NCBI GenBank assembly: GCA_017620315.1
Contig: JAFZQQ010000177.1
Coordinates: forward strand, 1-9,002
Direction: 5' to 3'
DNA length: 9,002 bases
Origin: Oscillospiraceae bacterium
Lineage (GTDB): Bacteria; Bacillota; Clostridia; Oscillospirales; Oscillospiraceae
The notes below the pieces were generated by a model. The model saw only the letters and a list, made by a program, of their open reading frames with translations, searched no databases and was not told the DNA's origin. This document shows, piece after piece, positions 5,606 to 9,002 of the stretch. Both the position numbers and the translations under genes were made by a program. The number at the start of each line of letters is the position of its first letter. The first letter of the stretch is position 1.

Positions 5606-7759
5606 ATGGAAATTGACCTGAATGAACTTAACGAAGCGCAGCGCGAAGCCGTGACCACAACGGAGGGCTTTGTGCGCGTTATTGCGGGGGCAGGCTCGGG
5701 CAAGACGCGCGCGCTGACGCACCGTTTTGCTTATCTTGTGAACGAGCTTGGCATTATGCCCGGAAATATACTCTGCGTCACGTTCACGAACAAGGCGTCG
5801 AACGAGATGCGCGAGCGAATACGCCGCCTGACGGGGGACAACGACACCGGTTATATCTCAACCTTTCATGGGTTATGCGTGTCCGTGCTGCAGGAGGACA
5901 GCAACGCCGTGCAGTATCCCAAAAGCTTTCTGGTGTTAGACAACTCCGACATCGATGACATGCTCAAGATCATATATGAGGAACGCGGCCTGACGCTGCG
6001 CAACAAGACCTTTTCAAGCGCGCGCGATATGATAGAGATGCAGAAGCTGCACAGAAAGCCGGAATATTACCTCGATCTCGTCGGCATGTCGCTTGATGCG
6101 CTGCACGAGAAGTATTTGGCGGCGAGCTCGACCGATGACGTCATTTTTTACGGGTATCTCTATCAGCAGAAGAAGTGCTTCGGGCTTGACTATAACGACC
6201 TCATAAAGCTTACTCTCTACATCTTCTCGCAGGACGCGGAGATCCGGCTGAAATGGCAAAAGCGTCTCGAATACATCATGATCGACGAGTTTCAGGACAT
6301 CGACGAGATACAGTACGAGCTGATGGAGGCGCTTTGCGCATATCACAAAAATCTGTTCGTCGTCGGAGACCCGGATCAGACCATCTACACCTGGCGCGGC
6401 GCGAAGGTGAGCTATCTGCTGGACTTCGACAAAAAGTTTCCGGGAACCAAAACCATCATGATGATGGAGAACTACCGCTCCACGCCGCAGATACTGGCTG
6501 CGGTCAACTCGATGATTTCGCGCAACGGCCACCGGATGAAAAAAGACCTCATCCCAAGACTGCCGGACGGGGAGAGCGTCGTTTGCCACCATGCGGACAC
6601 GGCCGAGCAGGAGGCGGAATGGATAGCCGGAAGGATAGGCGAGCTGTACGACGGCGGCGTCCCTTACGGCGACGTGACGGTGCTTTACCGCGCGCACTAT
6701 ATCACGCGGAACATAGAAAATGCGCTGCAAAAGGCGAAAATACCCTATCACATCTACAGCGGCGTGCAGTTTTACGGTCGTGCGGAGATAAAGGACGCGC
6801 TTTCCTATCTCCGCCTGATCGCCTACAGGGACGATCTTTCCTTCCGACGCGTCGCAAATGTGCCCAGGCGCAACCTCGGCGAGCGCAGGATGCGCTTCCT
6901 GGAGGAATACTCCGCTGAGCACGGCTGTACGCTCTACGAGGCGCTGTGCAGGACCCTTGAGGATGAGATTTTCAAGCGCACCAAGGCCTCGCAGCTTGTC
7001 CGCCTTGTCGAGACGTTCGGCGCGGAGCATAACGGACGGGCGATATCTGAGCTGCTGGCGGAGCTTCTTGATAAGAGCGGCTACGAGACCATGCTGCGCA
7101 CCGAGGGCAGTCAGGACAGGCTCGATAACCTTGCGGAGCTCAAGCAGTCGGTGTTTGAATATGAGACTGCCTGCGGTGAGGAGAGCGAGCTTGAACACTA
7201 TCTCGCACACGTTGCGCTGTTTACGAATGCGGACGCCGCAGACGCGAGCGACCGGGTCAAGCTGATGACCATTCACGCCGCGAAGGGGCTTGAGTTTCCT
7301 TACGTCTTTTTCTGCGCGCTGAACGAGGGCGTTTGTCCGTCGAAAAAGACGGAGACGCTCGAGCAGATGGAGGAGGAGCGCCGCCTTGCCTTTGTTGCGA
7401 TGACGCGCGCGGAGAAGCGTCTGTATCTCTCTGAGGCGGAGGGCTGGAACCTCGACGGCTCGCCGCGCTATCCGTCCCGGTTCGTGCTGGACATCGACCA
7501 GAGCCTGCTCGAATACACAAAAAAACCGCCTGAGGCGCTTATTTCAAGCGCCCGCGGCAGCATAGAGGCGAGCGAACGTTATATGCCGGAAAGCCTCGGC
7601 GGCCTGGTGCTCGAAGTCGGGCAAAGAGTGCGTCACGCGGTATTCGGCATGGGCACGGTGGTCGACGTCGATATGGAAAAAGGCGCCCATATCATCCTGT
7701 TCGACGAAATGAAGACGCCGAGAGCGATATCCTTCCGGGCAAAGCTGCAACCGATATGA
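5606..7759 (+). CDS. pcrA: PcrA/UvrD-type superfamily 1A DNA helicase
   Basis: A 717-residue 3'-to-5' ATP-dependent helicase of the type acting in nucleotide excision repair, removal of stalled complexes, and rolling-circle plasmid replication. All SF1A motifs are visible: Q motif LNEAQREAV (8-16), Walker A GAGSGKT (28-34), motif Ia VTFTNKASNEMRERI (about 58-72), Ib STFHGLC, Walker B/II MIDEFQD (Asp-Glu near 230), III GDPDQTIYTWRGA (about 255-267), IV ENYRST, V MTIHAAKGLEFPYVF (about 553-567) and VI LAFVAMTRAEKRL (about 595-607). The end (about 670-717, VGQRVRHAVFGMGTVVDVD...) is the Tudor-like RNA polymerase-interacting domain typical of PcrA/UvrD. Length is that of PcrA. The ATG at 5606 has a weak GAGAGA upstream, and scpB ends 36 bp before, so translation may depend on coupling. 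PcrA is often beside ligA; that partner is absent here. A UvrD label would be equally fair. Confidence 0.93.
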   Translation: MEIDLNELNEAQREAVTTTEGFVRVIAGAGSGKTRALTHRFAYLVNELGIMPGNILCVTFTNKASNEMRERIRRLTGDNDTGYISTFHGLCVSVLQEDSNAVQYPKSFLVLDNSDIDDMLKIIYEERGLTLRNKTFSSARDMIEMQKLHRKPEYYLDLVGMSLDALHEKYLAASSTDDVIFYGYLYQQKKCFGLDYNDLIKLTLYIFSQDAEIRLKWQKRLEYIMIDEFQDIDEIQYELMEALCAYHKNLFVVGDPDQTIYTWRGAKVSYLLDFDKKFPGTKTIMMMENYRSTPQILAAVNSMISRNGHRMKKDLIPRLPDGESVVCHHADTAEQEAEWIAGRIGELYDGGVPYGDVTVLYRAHYITRNIENALQKAKIPYHIYSGVQFYGRAEIKDALSYLRLIAYRDDLSFRRVANVPRRNLGERRMRFLEEYSAEHGCTLYEALCRTLEDEIFKRTKASQLVRLVETFGAEHNGRAISELLAELLDKSGYETMLRTEGSQDRLDNLAELKQSVFEYETACGEESELEHYLAHVALFTNADAADASDRVKLMTIHAAKGLEFPYVFFCALNEGVCPSKKTETLEQMEEERRLAFVAMTRAEKRLYLSEAEGWNLDGSPRYPSRFVLDIDQSLLEYTKKPPEALISSARGSIEASERYMPESLGGLVLEVGQRVRHAVFGMGTVVDVDMEKGAHIILFDEMKTPRAISFRAKLQPI

Positions 7760-7795
7760 ACCATCCCAATATGCTTCTCCAAAAGAATAAAAAAC

Positions 7796-7817
7796 GCCAA
7801 AAATGTTGACATTTGGC
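7796..7817. promoter_or_regulatory. Candidate operator overlapping the -35 of the TetR promoter
   Basis: GCCAAA (7796-7801) and TTTGGC (7812-7817) form a 6+6 inverted repeat with a 10-bp gap; nested in it is AATGT-TG-ACATT (7802-7813), centred one base further right. It covers the -35 box. TetR-family repressors typically bind such palindromes at their own promoters, so autoregulation is likely. No other copy of the site was seen in the window. Confidence 0.5.
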
Positions 7818-7833
7818 AAAAATATGGTATTAT
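7806..7833 (+). promoter_or_regulatory. Promoter of the TetR-family regulator
   Basis: A perfect -35 TTGACA (7806-7811), a 16-bp spacer and TATTAT (7828-7833), 5/6 match to the -10. Transcription should start near 7840, close to the AGGAGG that precedes the TetR start at 7864. Confidence 0.75.
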
Positions 7834-7863
7834 TATAACAGAATACTGCTTTAGGAGGAAGCC

Positions 7864-8523
7864 ATGGGAAGAAATGCCGAGCGTGACGCGAGGGAGCTTG
7901 CAAAGCGCAAGCTGAGGATCGTCAAAAACGCCTATCCGATATTTGCCGAAAGAACGATAGACAATGTTTCGATGCAGCATATCGCTGACGCGTGCGGTAT
8001 TGGCATTGCGACGCTTTACAGGCACTACAACGTCAAGTCTGATCTGGTGATTGCCTGTGCCACATGGGCGTGGGAGGGCTATCTGAGGACCACCCGCAAG
8101 AACGACCCCGACGGCAAGCTGACTGCGGCTGAGCTGTTTGAGCTCTATCTCAACGCGTATATCGAGGCGTACAACAAGCACAAAGACCTTTTGCGCTTCA
8201 ACCAGTTCTTCAATGTCTATGTTCAGACCGAGAATATCGACCCGGAGCAGCTAAAGCCCTACAAGGCGATAATAGACGAGTTGAGCGACAGGTTCCATCT
8301 CCTCTATGCCAAGGGAGAGAAGGACGGCACGCTGCGGACCGACGAGCCGGAGGGGAAGATGTTCTCCGCAACGCTGCACCTGATGCTCGCGGCGGTCACG
8401 CGCTACGCGGTCGGGCTGGTCTACAGGGAGAACACAGACCCGGAGGAGGAGCTTGCGCTTCTGCGCGATATGCTGCTGGAGCGTTACACGGTAAAGAGCA
8501 AGAAAAAGGGCGCCTCAAAATAG
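7864..8523 (+). CDS. TetR/AcrR-family transcriptional regulator
   Basis: A 219-residue protein. Residues 15-62 form the TetR N-terminal DNA-binding domain: KLRIVKNAYPIFAERTIDNVSMQHIADACGIGIATLYRHYNVKSDLV, written here in its parts as helix 1, the HTH (IADACGIGIATLYRHY, 40-55) and the start of helix 4. The remaining 150 residues are a helical ligand-binding and dimerisation domain without recognisable specificity. TetR proteins usually repress a nearby transporter or enzyme gene until a small molecule binds; no obvious target lies to the left (the helicase reads towards it), and the convergent fragment to the right is not a typical one, so the target is unknown. The ATG at 7864 is fixed by TAGGAGGAAGCC just upstream. 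It has its own promoter with a palindrome at the -35 and a strong hairpin 31 bp after the stop. The C-terminus is Lys-rich (KSKKKGASK). Confidence 0.92.
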   Translation: MGRNAERDARELAKRKLRIVKNAYPIFAERTIDNVSMQHIADACGIGIATLYRHYNVKSDLVIACATWAWEGYLRTTRKNDPDGKLTAAELFELYLNAYIEAYNKHKDLLRFNQFFNVYVQTENIDPEQLKPYKAIIDELSDRFHLLYAKGEKDGTLRTDEPEGKMFSATLHLMLAAVTRYAVGLVYRENTDPEEELALLRDMLLERYTVKSKKKGASK

Positions 8524-8553
8524 ACTCATTGAGACAATTGATAGATTATGTGA

Positions 8554-8602
8554 TAATGCCGACCGGGTAGATTCCCGGTCGGCATTAATCATGGACTTTT
8601 TT
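8554..8602 (+). terminator. Transcription terminator after the TetR gene
   Basis: TAATGCCGACCGGG (8554-8567) pairs perfectly with 8574-8587 around a 6-nt loop, a 14-bp GC-rich stem. A run of six T (8597-8602) follows, but 9 bases after the stem rather than directly, so termination strength is uncertain. The stem lies between convergent genes and could work for both, although the minus-strand exit has no T-run. Confidence 0.65.
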
Positions 8603-8825
8603 AAGCGAACGCCCGCTCTACAACATCCGCCAGCGTGCCGGCCTTTGACGCCTCCGCCGCGTCTGCCTGGACGAAGTGCGCCGCCGTGCCCTTTAGCGCC
8701 TCGTCGAAGCCGAGAATGTAGTTCGTCGCGATCAGATAGATGATCCGCGTCGGGGCCATGCCGTAGACCTGCTTGTCCAAAATGTGCCGGATACGCGCCT
8801 TGTCGTCGGGGATCCATAGCTTCAC
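8601..8825 (-). pseudogene. C-terminal fragment of an unrecognised protein
   Basis: From GTG at 8825 the frame encodes 74 residues ending at TAA 8601-8603. The amino-acid pattern looks genuinely coding (WIPDDKARIRHILDKQVYG, TRIIYLIATNYILGFDEAL, AGTLADVVERAFA), suggesting the last strand-helix units of an alpha/beta protein, but I do not recognise the family. An in-frame TAA lies four codons upstream, and immediately beyond that begins the hairpin-rich repeat, so the 5' part of the gene has probably been lost. A GTG-started small protein is possible but the ribosome binding site is poor (CTGCGAG). The overlapping frame from an ATG a few bases inside is Arg/Gly-rich and looks like a shadow. Confidence 0.5.
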
Positions 8826-8834
8826 CTCGCAGCA

Positions 8835-9002
8835 TTATTTTTGGCTTGTCCTGTAATATGACAACTTTTCCCGAGGGGCCGAAGCTCGCAGCGTCAGCCC
8901 TCTCAGTCTGCGCTGACGCGCAGCCAGCTCTCTCGAAGATGGAGCTAAATGAAATGCGCAACTGCGCCGCATGAGGCGCGGTCGATGCGTGGCACAACGG
9001 TC
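8835..9002. repeat. Hairpin-rich intergenic repeat, REP/MITE-like
   Basis: This stretch has no convincing gene. It contains a perfect hairpin CTGCGC-TGAC-GCGCAG (8908-8923), an adjacent stem AGCTCTCTC/GATGGAGCT around GAA (8926-8946, one mismatch and one wobble pair), and GCGTCAGC (8891-8898) that can instead pair with GCTGACGC (8912-8919). Adjoining short stem-loops of this look, with an AGCTC...GAGCT stem, remind me of repeats scattered between genes in gut Clostridia; this is memory of the pattern, not a search result. The left border is uncertain and the right side is cut by the window edge. It abuts the truncated minus-strand gene. Confidence 0.45.

Noticed and set aside
6014..7276. A 420-residue open frame antisense to the helicase
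   Set aside because: Arg/Val/Leu-rich shadow of a GC-rich gene whose sense frame carries all the helicase motifs.
8515..8997. A 160-residue minus-strand frame across the right end
   Set aside because: It runs through the hairpin repeat, then out of phase with the better coding frame at 8601-8825, and into the TetR terminator.

Overview
The window looks like chromosomal DNA of an anaerobic Firmicute of class Clostridia. The order Oscillospirales is a guess, resting on the ScpB wording (ALEVL...RGVDSSY) and on a hairpin-rich repeat of a kind I associate with gut Clostridia. Shine-Dalgarno sequences are strong GGAGG types and promoters are sigma-A-like. The left part (about 1-4800) carries mobile-element genes in different sequence dress: a phage/ICE-type polyvalent protein remnant, an acetyltransferase, and a plasmid/ICE-type partition operon next to an AT-rich non-coding stretch. 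The right part (about 4808-8600) is GC-richer housekeeping DNA. No integrase, relaxase, transposase, tRNA or CRISPR is visible, so the borders of any element lie outside the window or are not recognisable.

Layout. 3-1454 (+) is an open-ended frame: the end of a probable phage-type nuclease domain, a Pro-rich linker and an ART-type (ADP-ribosyltransferase-like) polyvalent domain. Near position 900 it runs into the antisense of a GNAT acetyltransferase gene (903-1574, -). Then comes a minus-strand operon, parA (4056-3241), parB (3199-2138) and a small gene (2129-1815) whose product appears to hold two ribbon-helix-helix motifs in tandem. A TTGACA-17-TAGAAT promoter drives the operon and has a 7+7 bp palindrome in its spacer. 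Five copies of an odd-length palindrome, consensus RGTACCRASTTGGTACY, bracket the operon: one just after the last gene (centre 1778), three at 46-48 bp intervals upstream of the promoter (centres 4181, 4227, 4275), and one distant copy grown to a perfect 31-bp palindrome (centre 4576). They are the best candidates for the partition site (centromere) and are unlike the chromosomal parS motif TGTTTCACGTGAAACA.

Right of an 886-bp non-coding region, scpB (4982-5569) has its own promoter and is followed by a PcrA/UvrD-type helicase (5606-7759). A TetR-family regulator (7864-8523) has its own promoter with an overlapping palindrome and is followed by a strong hairpin. The window ends in a minus-strand fragment of an unrecognised gene (8825-8601), whose upstream side is a compact hairpin-rich sequence resembling a REP/MITE-type repeat.

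How it fits together: ParA and ParB with the palindromes should form a DNA segregation system, the tandem RHH protein being a likely regulator or extra centromere binder. ScpB is a partner of the SMC condensin complex, so two chromosome/plasmid segregation systems sit side by side. Whether that is functional or an accident of insertion cannot be told from sequence alone. The most unusual points are the palindrome family, the Gly-to-Cys change in the ParA Walker A motif, the tandem RHH protein, and scpB without scpA.
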